Assembly (NCBI RefSeq): GCF_019511605.1
Contig: NZ_JAEUAV010000012.1
Location: forward strand, 1-64,000
DNA: 64,000 nucleotides
Origin: Paraburkholderia phenoliruptrix
Lineage (GTDB): Bacteria; Pseudomonadota; Gammaproteobacteria; Burkholderiales; Burkholderiaceae
Reading direction: 5' to 3'
Below are positions 23,864 through 32,520 of this stretch, piece by piece. How positions within the stretch are numbered: the stretch's first letter is position 1; each line of letters starts with the position of its first letter. The notes below the pieces were generated by a model. That model saw only the letters and a program-made list of their open reading frames with translations, made no database searches and was not told where the DNA came from. Made by a program: the position numbers and the translations under genes.

Positions 23864-26862
23864 GCCAGAAAGACCGACTCCCGAACGGCGGGCGTATCAA
23901 CCGCGCATTGCCGCTCACGTTCACCTTTAACGGCCGCCAATACCAGGGCTATCAGGGCGACACGCTCGCCTCTGCATTGCTCGCCAACGGCCTGCATTTC
24001 GTGGCCCGCAGCTGGAAGTATCACCGGCCGCGCGGCATTGTCACCGCGGGTGTGGAAGAACCGAATGCAGTCGTGCAGCTCGAAACCGGCGCGTACACCG
24101 TGCCGAACGCGCGCGCGACCGAAGTGGAACTGTACCAGGGGCTCGTTGCAAGCAGCGTGAATGCGAAGCCGAGCATCGAGAAAGACCGCATGGCGGTCAA
24201 TCAGAAGATCGCGCGTTTCATTCCCGCGGGCTTCTACTACAAGACTTTCATGTGGCCGCGCAAATTCTGGCCCAAGTATGAAGAGGTGATCCGCGACGCC
24301 GCCGGTCTCGGCAAGGCGCCCGAGCAACGGGATGCCGATCGCTACGACAAGTGCTTCGCGCATTGCGACGTGCTGGTGGTGGGCGGCGGCCCGACGGGCC
24401 TCGCGGCCGCGCATGCAGCCGCGTTGTCCGGCGCGCGCGTGACGCTGGTCGACGATCAGCCGGAACTCGGCGGCTCGCTGCTGTCGTGCCGCGCGGAGAT
24501 AGACGGCAAGCCGGCATTGCAATGGGTGCACAAGATCGAGGACGAACTGCGGCAAATGCCTGACGTGAAGATTCTTTCGCGCAGCACGGCCTTCGGCTAT
24601 CAGGACCACAATCTCGTCACGGTCACGCAGCGTCTGACCGATCACCTGCCTGTGTCGCAACGCAAGGGCACGCGCGAGCTGATGTGGAAGATCCGCGCCA
24701 AACGCGTGATTCTCGCGACCGGCGCGCACGAGCGTCCCATCGTGTTCGGCAATAACGATCTGCCGGGCGTGATGCTGGCGTCGGCCGTGTCGACCTATCT
24801 GCATCGTTATGCGGTGCTGCCGGGCCGCGACGCAGTGGTCTTCACCAACAACGACGACGGCTACCAGTGCGCGCTCGATCTCAAGGCAGCCGGCGCGCAG
24901 GTGACGGTGATCGATCCGCGCGCGGGCGAATCGAAGGGCACGCTGCCCGCGCTCGCCCGCCGCTACGGCGTGAAGGTGATCAGCGGGGCGGTGATCACGG
25001 CGGCGCACGGCAAATTGCGCGTGGCATCCGTGGACGTTGCGTCGTACTCGAATGGGCAGGTGGGTGCGAAGCAAAGCGAACTGTCCTGCGATCTGCTCGC
25101 CATGTCCGGCGGGTGGAGCCCCGTATTGCACCTGTTCGCGCAATCGGGCGGCAAGGCGCATTGGCATGACCAGAAGGCCTGCTTCGTGCCGGGCAAGGCG
25201 ATGCAGCCGGAGACGAGCGTGGGCGCCTGCAACGGCGATTTCACGCTGGGCCAGGGCATTCGTTTTGCAGTGGATGCGGGCGTGGAAGCCGCGCGTGCCG
25301 CGGGTTACATCGTCAAGCGGCCGAACGCGGTGCAGGTGGCCGAGATCAGCGAAGCGAAGATGCTGCCGCTGTGGCTCGTCGGCGGACGCGAGCTCGCCAC
25401 GCGTGGGCCGAAGCAGTTCGTGGACTTCCAGAACGACGTGTCCGCTGCGGATATTTTCCTCGCCGCGCGCGAAGGCTTCGAGTCGGTCGAGCACGTGAAG
25501 CGCTATACCGCGATGGGCTTCGGCACCGATCAGGGCAAGCTCGGCAACATCAACGGCATGGCGATTCTCGCGCAGGCGCTCGGCAAGACGATCCCCGAGA
25601 CCGGCACGACGACATTCCGCCCGAACTACACGCCGGTCACGTTCGGCACGTTCGCGGGACGCGAGCTGGGCGAGTTCCTCGATCCGGTGCGCAAGACGGC
25701 GGTGCACGAATGGCATGTCGAAAACGGCGCGGAATTCGAGGACGTGGGCAACTGGAAGCGCCCCTGGTACTTCCCCAAGAAGGGCGAGAACCTGCATGCG
25801 GCGGTGGCGCGCGAATCGCTCGCGGTGCGCACGAGCGTCGGTATTCTGGATGCGTCCACACTCGGCAAGATCGACATTCAGGGCCCCGATGCCGCCAAAC
25901 TGCTGAACTGGGTCTATACGAATCCGTGGAGCAAGCTGGAAGTCGGCAAGTGCCGCTATGGTCTGATGCTCGACGAAAACGGCATGATCTTCGACGACGG
26001 CGTGACGGTGCGCCTCGGCGAACAGCATTACATGATGACCACGACGACCGGCGGCGCCGCGCGCGTGCTCACGTGGCTCGAGCGCTGGCTGCAAACGGAA
26101 TGGCCGGACATGCGTGTGCGTCTCGCCTCCGTAACGGACCACTGGGCGACTTTCGCCGTGGTCGGGCCGAACAGCCGCAAGGTGTTGCAGAAGGTGTGCC
26201 ACGACATAGACTTCGCGAACGCGGCATTCCCGTTCATGAGCTATCGCGAAGGCACGGTTGCCGGCGCGGCCTCGCGGGTCATGCGCATCAGCTTCTCGGG
26301 CGAACTCGCCTATGAAGTGAACGTGCCGGCGAACGTCGGTCGCGCGGTGTGGGAAGCGTTGATGGCCGCGGGCGCGGAGTACGACATCACGCCGTACGGC
26401 ACGGAAACGATGCACGTGCTGCGTGCGGAGAAGGGCTACATCATCGTCGGGCAGGATACGGACGGTTCGATGACGCCTCATGACCTCGGCATGGGCGGCC
26501 TCGTCGCGAAGTCGAAGGACTTTCTCGGCAAGCGTTCGCTCACGCGTTCGGACACGGCAAAGGCGGGGCGCAAGCAGCTGGTCGGGCTGCTGGCGGACGA
26601 TCCGTCATTCGTGATACCGGAGGGTTCGCAGATCGTCGCGGGTCCGTTCCAGGGCGATACCGCACCGATGCTCGGGCATGTCACGTCGAGCTATTTCAGC
26701 CCGATTCTGAAGCGCTCCATCGCGATGGCAGTCGTGAAGGGCGGCCTCGACAAGATCGGCGAATCGGTCACGATCCCGCTTTCGAGCGGCAAACAGATTG
26801 CAGCGAAGATCACCAGCTCGGTGTTCTACGACAGCGAAGGAGCGCGTCAACATGTGGAATGA
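23860..26862 (+). CDS. soxA: Sarcosine oxidase subunit alpha
   Basis: A 1000-residue subunit, the usual length. An N-terminal 2Fe-2S-like fold without cluster cysteines (about 15-100) is followed by a dinucleotide-binding region with 'DVLVVGGGPTGLAAAHAAALSG' near residue 170. The C-terminal half is related to the GcvT tetrahydrofolate-binding protein ('GLMLDENGMIFDDGVTVRLG', 'ELAYEVNVPA'). The C-terminal domain transfers the sarcosine methyl group as methylene to tetrahydrofolate. It overlaps soxD by 4 bp and soxG by 11 bp. A very long open frame on the opposite strand is only a shadow of its GC-rich codons. Confidence 0.95.
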   Translation: MSQKDRLPNGGRINRALPLTFTFNGRQYQGYQGDTLASALLANGLHFVARSWKYHRPRGIVTAGVEEPNAVVQLETGAYTVPNARATEVELYQGLVASSVNAKPSIEKDRMAVNQKIARFIPAGFYYKTFMWPRKFWPKYEEVIRDAAGLGKAPEQRDADRYDKCFAHCDVLVVGGGPTGLAAAHAAALSGARVTLVDDQPELGGSLLSCRAEIDGKPALQWVHKIEDELRQMPDVKILSRSTAFGYQDHNLVTVTQRLTDHLPVSQRKGTRELMWKIRAKRVILATGAHERPIVFGNNDLPGVMLASAVSTYLHRYAVLPGRDAVVFTNNDDGYQCALDLKAAGAQVTVIDPRAGESKGTLPALARRYGVKVISGAVITAAHGKLRVASVDVASYSNGQVGAKQSELSCDLLAMSGGWSPVLHLFAQSGGKAHWHDQKACFVPGKAMQPETSVGACNGDFTLGQGIRFAVDAGVEAARAAGYIVKRPNAVQVAEISEAKMLPLWLVGGRELATRGPKQFVDFQNDVSAADIFLAAREGFESVEHVKRYTAMGFGTDQGKLGNINGMAILAQALGKTIPETGTTTFRPNYTPVTFGTFAGRELGEFLDPVRKTAVHEWHVENGAEFEDVGNWKRPWYFPKKGENLHAAVARESLAVRTSVGILDASTLGKIDIQGPDAAKLLNWVYTNPWSKLEVGKCRYGLMLDENGMIFDDGVTVRLGEQHYMMTTTTGGAARVLTWLERWLQTEWPDMRVRLASVTDHWATFAVVGPNSRKVLQKVCHDIDFANAAFPFMSYREGTVAGAASRVMRISFSGELAYEVNVPANVGRAVWEALMAAGAEYDITPYGTETMHVLRAEKGYIIVGQDTDGSMTPHDLGMGGLVAKSKDFLGKRSLTRSDTAKAGRKQLVGLLADDPSFVIPEGSQIVAGPFQGDTAPMLGHVTSSYFSPILKRSIAMAVVKGGLDKIGESVTIPLSSGKQIAAKITSSVFYDSEGARQHVE

Positions 26863-27508
26863 AACCAAAGTGGCGGCCTCGGTCGTGGATCGCGCCGTCG
26901 GCAGTCAAACGGGCGTGTGGCAGGAGTCGCCGCTCGTCGGGGCAGATGCGCTGCTGAAGAAGCATCAGGCAACGGCAGGCACGGCATTCAGGCTTGGCGA
27001 GCGGCCGTTTCTCGAACTCGTCAACGTGCGTGGCGATACGCGCGACGCCGCATTCGTCGCGGCCGTGCAGCAGGTTCTCGGCTGCAAGCCGCCGGAAAAG
27101 CCGAACACGGTAGCGCGCGGCAATGGCTACGATATGCTGTGGCTCGGTCCCGACGAATGGCTGGTGCGCTCTGCAACCGCACACGACGCGTCCCGCACCG
27201 CGCCGTTGCAAGCGGCGCTCGGCACTGCATTTGCAGGGGTATTTGCGTCAGCGGTGGATATCGGCAGCGGCTATACGGTGCTCGAAATAAGCGGCACGCG
27301 CACGCGTGAGGTGCTGTCGCGCGGCTGTCCGCTCGATCTTCATCCCAAGCTGTTCGGTGAAGGGCAGTGCGCGCAGAGCCACTATTTCAAGGCGTCGATG
27401 ACGCTGGTGCCCACCGGCGCGGACAGCTTCGACATCGTGGTGCGCCGCAGCTTCGCGGACTACTTCGTGAAGATCATGCTCGATGCAGCCGAGCCGCTGA
27501 TGTCGTGA
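26852..27508 (+). CDS. soxG: Sarcosine oxidase subunit gamma
   Basis: A 218-residue structural subunit of sarcosine oxidase, related to the GcvT fold and lacking a cofactor. The ATG at 26852 lies inside the end of soxA (11-bp overlap) and follows AAGGAG, so this start is preferred. 'GPDEWLVRS' and 'DIGSGYTVLEISG' followed by 'LSRGCPLDLHP' are conserved in the family. It completes the soxBDAG set. Confidence 0.95.
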   Translation: MWNETKVAASVVDRAVGSQTGVWQESPLVGADALLKKHQATAGTAFRLGERPFLELVNVRGDTRDAAFVAAVQQVLGCKPPEKPNTVARGNGYDMLWLGPDEWLVRSATAHDASRTAPLQAALGTAFAGVFASAVDIGSGYTVLEISGTRTREVLSRGCPLDLHPKLFGEGQCAQSHYFKASMTLVPTGADSFDIVVRRSFADYFVKIMLDAAEPLMS

Positions 27509-27512
27509 CGCG

Positions 27513-27540
27513 GCGAGCGGTGTTCTGTCGCACCGCTCGC
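27513..27540. terminator. Hairpin after soxG
   Basis: A perfect 10-bp inverted repeat (GCGAGCGGTG / CACCGCTCGC) with an 8-nt loop begins five bases past the soxG stop and is followed by GGCTTTCCC. It may be a partial terminator that lowers expression of the two genes downstream. Confidence 0.55.
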
Positions 27541-27563
27541 GGCTTTCCCGCTGCGGCACTCAC

Positions 27564-27827
27564 ATGACGTCGACCCGTGTCGTCACCGCGCACCTCACCA
27601 GGCGCGCGTGTCACCAACGCGATGCCGATGCCGCGCTCGCGCTGCTCGAGCAGAGCATGCTGCTGCGGCACCGGCGCATCGCGCTGATCCGCTATCTGCT
27701 CGCGCAGCAACTCGGCGCGCCGCTGCAGGAGCGGCACCATCAATATGTGCAGAAGATTGCCGCGCGGCTGAGCGCGGAGGCGCTCGCGCGCATTGCGAGC
27801 GCGGCGCGGGCACGCCTGAACCGATAG
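27564..27827 (+). CDS. Small hypothetical protein between soxG and the MFS gene
   Basis: An 87-residue Ala/Arg/Leu-rich, mostly helical protein. It has codon use like its neighbours and lies on the same strand in the sarcosine operon. It starts 55 bases after soxG with no strong ribosome site, so the start is uncertain. I do not recognise a domain. Two Arg/Leu-rich helices ('ALLEQSMLLRHRRIALIRYLLAQQLG' region) could pair as a hairpin. It may be a real operon member or a chance frame in GC-rich DNA. Confidence 0.4.
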   Translation: MTSTRVVTAHLTRRACHQRDADAALALLEQSMLLRHRRIALIRYLLAQQLGAPLQERHHQYVQKIAARLSAEALARIASAARARLNR

Positions 27828-27992
27828 CCCCGGCGGTGTTTGCGGGACTTGACGTCTGCATTGGCCCGAACGGCGTCTGCGTTCCATCCGTATGGCGCAA
27901 TCCTTCTATGTGGCTGTTTTATGTCGGCGTCTACTGAATGCGCTGATCGGAACATCACTCGCGGCTGTCGCCGCATCATTCAGGGGATGCCA

Positions 27993-29411
27993 ATGCCTAC
28001 CGCTTCTCAGCCGCGCGCCAGTGCCGCGGCGCGACTCGAACGCCTGCCGTTCTCCGGCTATCACCGCACGATCTTCATCATCATTGCCATTGCGTTCTTT
28101 TTCGACTCCGTCGATCTCGGCACGATGACTTTCGTGCTGGGCTCGATCAAAACGGAATTCGGTCTTTCCACTGCAACCGCCGGACTCGTGGCGAGCGCGA
28201 GCTTCTTCGGCATGGTGGGCGGTGCGGCAGTGGCGGGGCTGCTTGCGGATCGCTTCGGGCGCCGCCCGGTGTTTCAGTGGAGCATGGTGCTGTGGGGCGT
28301 GGCTTCCTACCTGTGCTCGACCGCGCAGAGCGTGGAGGCGCTGATCTTTTATCGTGTGCTGCTGGGCTTCGGCATGGGCATGGAGTTTCCGATTGCGCAG
28401 ACCCTGCTGTCGGAATTCGTACCGGCATCGTCGCGCGGCCGTCTGATCGCGCTGATGGATGGTTTCTGGCCTCTCGGCTTCATTACGGCCGGCGTGGTGT
28501 CGTACTTCGTGCTGCCGTCCTTCGGCTGGCGCACGGAATTTGCATTGCTCGCGATTCCTGCGGTGTTCGTGCTGGTCGTGCGGCGCATCGTGCCTGAGTC
28601 GCCGCGCTGGCTCGAACATCGCGGACGTCATGGCGAAGCCGACAAGATTCTCGCGCAGGTCGAGGCGAAGGTGATGAAGGCCGCAGGTCTCACGCGCCTG
28701 AGCGCGCCCGTCATGCTCGCTGAGCCGGTGGCGGCAAAAGGGGCCGGCGCGTTTCGCGAGATCTGGAGCGCGGCCTACCGGCGTCGCACGATCATGGTCT
28801 GGACCTTGTGGTTCTTCGCGCTGCTCGGCTTCTATGGCCTCACCTCGTGGCTCGGTGCGTTGATGCAGCAGGCGGGCTTTGCGGTGACGAAATCGGTGCT
28901 GTACACCGTGCTGATTTCGCTCGGCGGCATACCGGGTTTTATCTGCGCCGCGTGGCTGGTGGAACGGTGGGGACGCAAGCCGACCTGTATTGCGTCGCTC
29001 GCGGGGAGCGCGGTAATGGCCTACGTGTATGGGCAAACCGCGCTGCACGCGCAAACGCCTACGTTGCTGATCTGCGCGGGGCTCGCAATGCAGTTCTTCC
29101 TCTTTGCAATGTGGGCGGTGCTTTACACGTACACGCCGGAGCTATACGGCACCGGTGCTCGTGCAACGGGTTCGGGTTTCGCGTCGGCGATCGGACGCGT
29201 GGGCTCGCTGATCGGACCGTATGTGGTGGGCGTGGTGTTGCCGATGTTCGGGCAGGGCGGCGTATTTTCGCTCGGCGCAATGTGCTTCGTAATCGCGGCC
29301 GCGGCGGTGTGGATACTCGGCGTCGAGACGCGCGGGCTGGCACTCGAGACGCTGGTTTCCGAAGCCGTGGAGAGCGAGGCTCAGGGCGTGCTGAGCCCGG
29401 CACGCGAATGA
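27993..29411 (+). CDS. MFS transporter of the metabolite:H+ symporter type
   Basis: A 472-residue transporter with 12 predicted membrane helices. The loop 2-3 signature is 'GLLADRFGRRPVFQW' and its counterpart in the second half is 'WLVERWGRKPTC'. The TM1 'FFFDSVDLGTMTFVLGSI' pattern puts it with acid:proton symporters and sugar-porter-like carriers. The start at 27993 follows AGGGG at normal spacing. It ends just before a clear terminator at 29422. Its place after soxBDAG suggests import of sarcosine, a methylated amine or an organic acid; that is inference from context. Confidence 0.85.
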   Translation: MPTASQPRASAAARLERLPFSGYHRTIFIIIAIAFFFDSVDLGTMTFVLGSIKTEFGLSTATAGLVASASFFGMVGGAAVAGLLADRFGRRPVFQWSMVLWGVASYLCSTAQSVEALIFYRVLLGFGMGMEFPIAQTLLSEFVPASSRGRLIALMDGFWPLGFITAGVVSYFVLPSFGWRTEFALLAIPAVFVLVVRRIVPESPRWLEHRGRHGEADKILAQVEAKVMKAAGLTRLSAPVMLAEPVAAKGAGAFREIWSAAYRRRTIMVWTLWFFALLGFYGLTSWLGALMQQAGFAVTKSVLYTVLISLGGIPGFICAAWLVERWGRKPTCIASLAGSAVMAYVYGQTALHAQTPTLLICAGLAMQFFLFAMWAVLYTYTPELYGTGARATGSGFASAIGRVGSLIGPYVVGVVLPMFGQGGVFSLGAMCFVIAAAAVWILGVETRGLALETLVSEAVESEAQGVLSPARE

Positions 29412-29421
29412 GGAAACGTGG

Positions 29422-29449
29422 GTGCGGCCGTACCCGGCTGCACTTTTTT
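29422..29449 (+). terminator. Rho-independent terminator of the sdaA-sox-MFS unit
   Basis: A 9-bp stem (GTGCGGCCG / CGGCTGCAC, one G-U pair) with a TACC loop is followed immediately by six T. It begins 10 bases after the MFS stop codon. Confidence 0.9.
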
Positions 29450-29478
29450 GACGCGTCGTAACAGAAAGTCACTGTTGA

Positions 29479-30651
29479 CTACTGTTGAAGCGGCGCCAGT
29501 GCCGACATGATCCGATACGCTGCGCTCACGCGGTCCTCAATGGGAAAGTTTTTATTGGCGAGCAGCACGACGCCTATGCGCTTTCTCGGCACGAACGCAA
29601 CATAGGCGCCAAAGCCATTCGTTGAACCGGTCTTGTTGATCCACACGTCCTGCTGCGGGGCAAGCGGCGGCTCAATTGCCGTGGCGGGCGTCGGCGTAAT
29701 GGCCATCGAGGGCGCATTGCCTTCGTGCAAGGTGTCCAACGTGACCGGATACGCGTACTGCTCCCATATCAGGTCCTGCGTCAGCGGGCCGGCCTTGAAA
29801 TAGCCCGTGTGCGTGGCGGTGATCGCGCGCTCAAGCGTGTCGTCCACTTTTATCAGGTTCATGTTCGCCTGAACGAAGCGGACCATGTCGGCGGCCGTGG
29901 TTCGCACGCCATAGGCTTCGTCCGCGAGAACGCCGCCTTTCATGCGGATCGGCGCACCGGCGTTCGTATAGCCTTGCGCATAATCGGACATTCTCGCCGC
30001 CGGCACGTGGATGTAACTGTCCTTCATGCCGAGCGCGGGAAAGATGCGCTGTTCGACGAGGGACGCATAACTGCCGCCCATGCTTTTCGCGGCAATCAGC
30101 CCCAATGTACCAATGCCGGGGTTGGCATAAGTGCGGTAAGTGCCCGGCGCAAAGGCCGGTTTCCAGGCGCTGAAGTACTGCAGCAACTGAGCGTTGTCAT
30201 GTATGCCGTCCGGCACCTGAAGCGGCAGACCGCCAGGCGTGTGCGTGCCCAGGTTCAACAGACTCACCTGGCCGAACGCAGTCCCGCGCAATGACGGCAA
30301 GTACCGCTGCGTGTCATCGGAGAGATTCATTTTGCCGTTCAGTTGCGCATACGCGGCGAGCGTCGCGGTGAACGTCTTGCTCACCGAGCCGACTTCGAAC
30401 AGCGTGCGCTGCGTGACCGGCTCGCCCGTCTCGGTGGAGGCCACGCCATAGTCGAACACATACGTGTTGCCGTTGGCGATCACGCCGATCGCCATGCCGG
30501 GCACGTGGTGCTTCTGCATGAGCGGCGCGACCGTCGAGTCGACCACGGCTTTGATCTCGCCTGTTGCGTCGTTTGCTGCGAGGCTGGTCGTGGTAGTCGT
30601 GCAGAGCGCAAAAACGACACTGGCCATCACGCTAATGACTCCTGGCTTCAT
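29479..30651 (-). CDS. Class C beta-lactamase / serine hydrolase (AmpC-like)
   Basis: A 390-residue periplasmic enzyme with a 25-residue signal peptide. The three active-site elements of class C beta-lactamases are intact: 'SVSK' (Ser-x-x-Lys), 'YAN' in 'YRTYANPG', and 'KTG' in 'INKTGSTNGFG'. Length and order fit AmpC, which hydrolyses cephalosporins by a serine acyl-enzyme. No ampR gene is divergent from it, so the usual induction circuit is absent here. It lies downstream of betA in the same direction but behind a terminator. A peptidase (DD-peptidase-like) role remains possible. Confidence 0.85.
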   Translation of the reverse strand: MKPGVISVMASVVFALCTTTTTSLAANDATGEIKAVVDSTVAPLMQKHHVPGMAIGVIANGNTYVFDYGVASTETGEPVTQRTLFEVGSVSKTFTATLAAYAQLNGKMNLSDDTQRYLPSLRGTAFGQVSLLNLGTHTPGGLPLQVPDGIHDNAQLLQYFSAWKPAFAPGTYRTYANPGIGTLGLIAAKSMGGSYASLVEQRIFPALGMKDSYIHVPAARMSDYAQGYTNAGAPIRMKGGVLADEAYGVRTTAADMVRFVQANMNLIKVDDTLERAITATHTGYFKAGPLTQDLIWEQYAYPVTLDTLHEGNAPSMAITPTPATAIEPPLAPQQDVWINKTGSTNGFGAYVAFVPRKRIGVVLLANKNFPIEDRVSAAYRIMSALAPLQQ

Positions 30652-30752
30652 TGCTGCGTTTTCCTTGAATTGTGTTGAACAGTGGGCTGACGCAGCACTA
30701 TCCGCGCTTCCAGCCGCACTGACAATCGAGGAAAACTTGCGGAAAGGCCAAG

Positions 30753-30794
30753 AAAAAATGATGGGTGGAAAGAGCGCCGCGCTACTTTCCGCCC
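30753..30794 (-). terminator. Terminator of the betIBA operon
   Basis: On the minus strand a 10-bp stem with one mismatch (GGGCGGAAAG / CTTTCCACCC) is followed by CATCA and then six T. It begins about 30 bases beyond the betA stop codon and insulates the beta-lactamase gene. Confidence 0.75.
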
Positions 30795-30824
30795 AATAAC
30801 ACCCGCGAGCCCCCGCTGCGCAAA

Positions 30825-32510
30825 TCAGACCGTGGCGCGCTCGCGCTTTCTGGACGGTGCGCCGTTAGCAACGAAGTAGGGCGTGTCCACCCGCGGTAGT
30901 GCCTCGCGTCCGCGAATCCGGTCTGCGATTTTTTCGGCCAGCATGATGGTCGGCGCGTTCAGATTGCCGGTGGTGATGCGCGGCATGATGGATGCGTCCA
31001 CGACACGCAGTCCCTGCATGCCATGCACGCGTCCTTCGTTGTCCACCACGGCCATGTCGTCGTAGCCCATCTTGCACGAGCATGAAGGATGAAACGCCGT
31101 CTCGGCGCGCTCCCGTACAAATGCGTCGAGCTGTGCGTCGGTAGTGAGTTCTGCGCCTGGATTGAGCTCGCGTCCACGATAGCGATCCAGCGCCGGCTGC
31201 CGCATGATCTCGCGCGTAATGCGAATGCCGTCGCGGAACTCGCGCCAGTCGAGCGGATCGGCCATATAGTTGAAAAGAATGCTGGGGTGGGCCGCCGGGT
31301 CGCGCGAGGTCAGCTTCACGCGGCCACGGCTCGGCGAGCGCATCGACCCGACGTGCGCCTGGAAACCATGCATTTTGATCGCATTGGAGCCGTTGTAGTT
31401 GATCGCCACCGGCAGAAAGTGATACTGGATGTTGGGCCACAAATCGTCGTCGCGCGTACGGATGAAACCGCCCGCTTCGAACTGATTGCTCGCGCCGATG
31501 CCGGTGCCGTTCAGCATCCATTCGAGTCCGATGGCCGGCTGGTTCCACCACTGCAACGCGGGGTAAAGGGACACCGGCTCCTTGCACTCGTACTGGATAT
31601 ACATCTCCAGATGATCCTGCAGATTTTCGCCGACGCCAGGCAGATCGTGCACGAGCGGAATGTCCAATTCCCGCAGCCATGTGGAGCGGCCCACACCGGA
31701 GCGTTGCAGCAGTTGCGGCGACGCGATCGCGCCGCTGCACACCAGCACTTCGCGGCGCGCGTGCGCGTTGATGCAGGCGCCGCCATGCAGATAGGCGACG
31801 CCCACCGCGCGTTTGCCCGAGAACAGCACGCGGTCGGTCAGCGCGTGCGTGACGATGGTCAGATTTGGCCGCGCGTTCGCACGGTCGAGATAACCGCGTG
31901 CCGTGCTCGCACGCCGGCCGTTCGGCGTGACTGTACGATCCATCGGCCCAAAACCTTCCTGCTGATAGCCGTTCAGATCGTCGGTGCGCGGAAAGCCGGC
32001 CTGCACGCCGGCTTCCACCATGGCGGCGAACAACGGATTGTTGCCGGGCTTGCTGGTGGTCACGTGCACCGGACCGTCGCCGCCGTGGTACGCATTGGGG
32101 CCTATGTCACGCGTTTCGGCTTTGCGGAAATAAGGCAGGCAGTCCAGATAGCTCCAGTTTTCGAGGCCGCGGCGCTCGGCCCAGCCGTCGTAATCGAGCG
32201 CATTGCCGCGGATATAGCACATGCCGTTGATCAGCGAGGAGCCGCCCAGTCCCTTGCCGCGGCCGCATTCCATGCGACGGTTGTTCATATGCGGCTCCGG
32301 GTCCGTTTCGTAGGCCCAGTTGTAGCGGCGCCCTTGCAGCGGATACGCGAGGGCGGCCGGCATCTGCGTGCGGAAATCGAAGCGGTAATCGGGGCCGCCT
32401 GCCTCGAGCAGCAGCACGCTCACGTCGGCGTCTTCGGTGAGACGCGACGCCAGCACATTGCCGGCCGAACCCGCGCCGACGACGATGTAGTCGTATTCAT
32501 TCTTACTCAT
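30825..32510 (-). CDS. betA: Choline dehydrogenase
   Basis: A 561-residue GMC-family flavoprotein that oxidises choline to betaine aldehyde at the membrane. The FAD motif 'VVGAGSAGNVLASRL' is at the N terminus. 'GKGLGGSSLINGMCYIRG' is the first GMC signature. 'AFHPSCSCKMG' near residue 470 holds the catalytic His. The ATG at 32510 is used because BetA proteins begin at this point; it lies 10 bases beyond the end of betB. It is the last gene of betI-betB-betA. Confidence 0.95.
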   Translation of the reverse strand: MSKNEYDYIVVGAGSAGNVLASRLTEDADVSVLLLEAGGPDYRFDFRTQMPAALAYPLQGRRYNWAYETDPEPHMNNRRMECGRGKGLGGSSLINGMCYIRGNALDYDGWAERRGLENWSYLDCLPYFRKAETRDIGPNAYHGGDGPVHVTTSKPGNNPLFAAMVEAGVQAGFPRTDDLNGYQQEGFGPMDRTVTPNGRRASTARGYLDRANARPNLTIVTHALTDRVLFSGKRAVGVAYLHGGACINAHARREVLVCSGAIASPQLLQRSGVGRSTWLRELDIPLVHDLPGVGENLQDHLEMYIQYECKEPVSLYPALQWWNQPAIGLEWMLNGTGIGASNQFEAGGFIRTRDDDLWPNIQYHFLPVAINYNGSNAIKMHGFQAHVGSMRSPSRGRVKLTSRDPAAHPSILFNYMADPLDWREFRDGIRITREIMRQPALDRYRGRELNPGAELTTDAQLDAFVRERAETAFHPSCSCKMGYDDMAVVDNEGRVHGMQGLRVVDASIMPRITTGNLNAPTIMLAEKIADRIRGREALPRVDTPYFVANGAPSRKRERATV

Positions 32511-32520
32511 GACAGCGCCC

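Noticed and set aside
23788..26481. 897-codon open frame on the minus strand opposite soxA
   Set aside because: It mirrors soxA, which has full family motifs. The antisense frame is Arg/His-rich with no domain and arises from GC-rich codon structure.
29479..30651. Beta-lactamase as a recently acquired resistance gene
   Set aside because: Codon use and GC content match the neighbours, and there is no mobile element. It looks like a resident chromosomal ampC-type gene.
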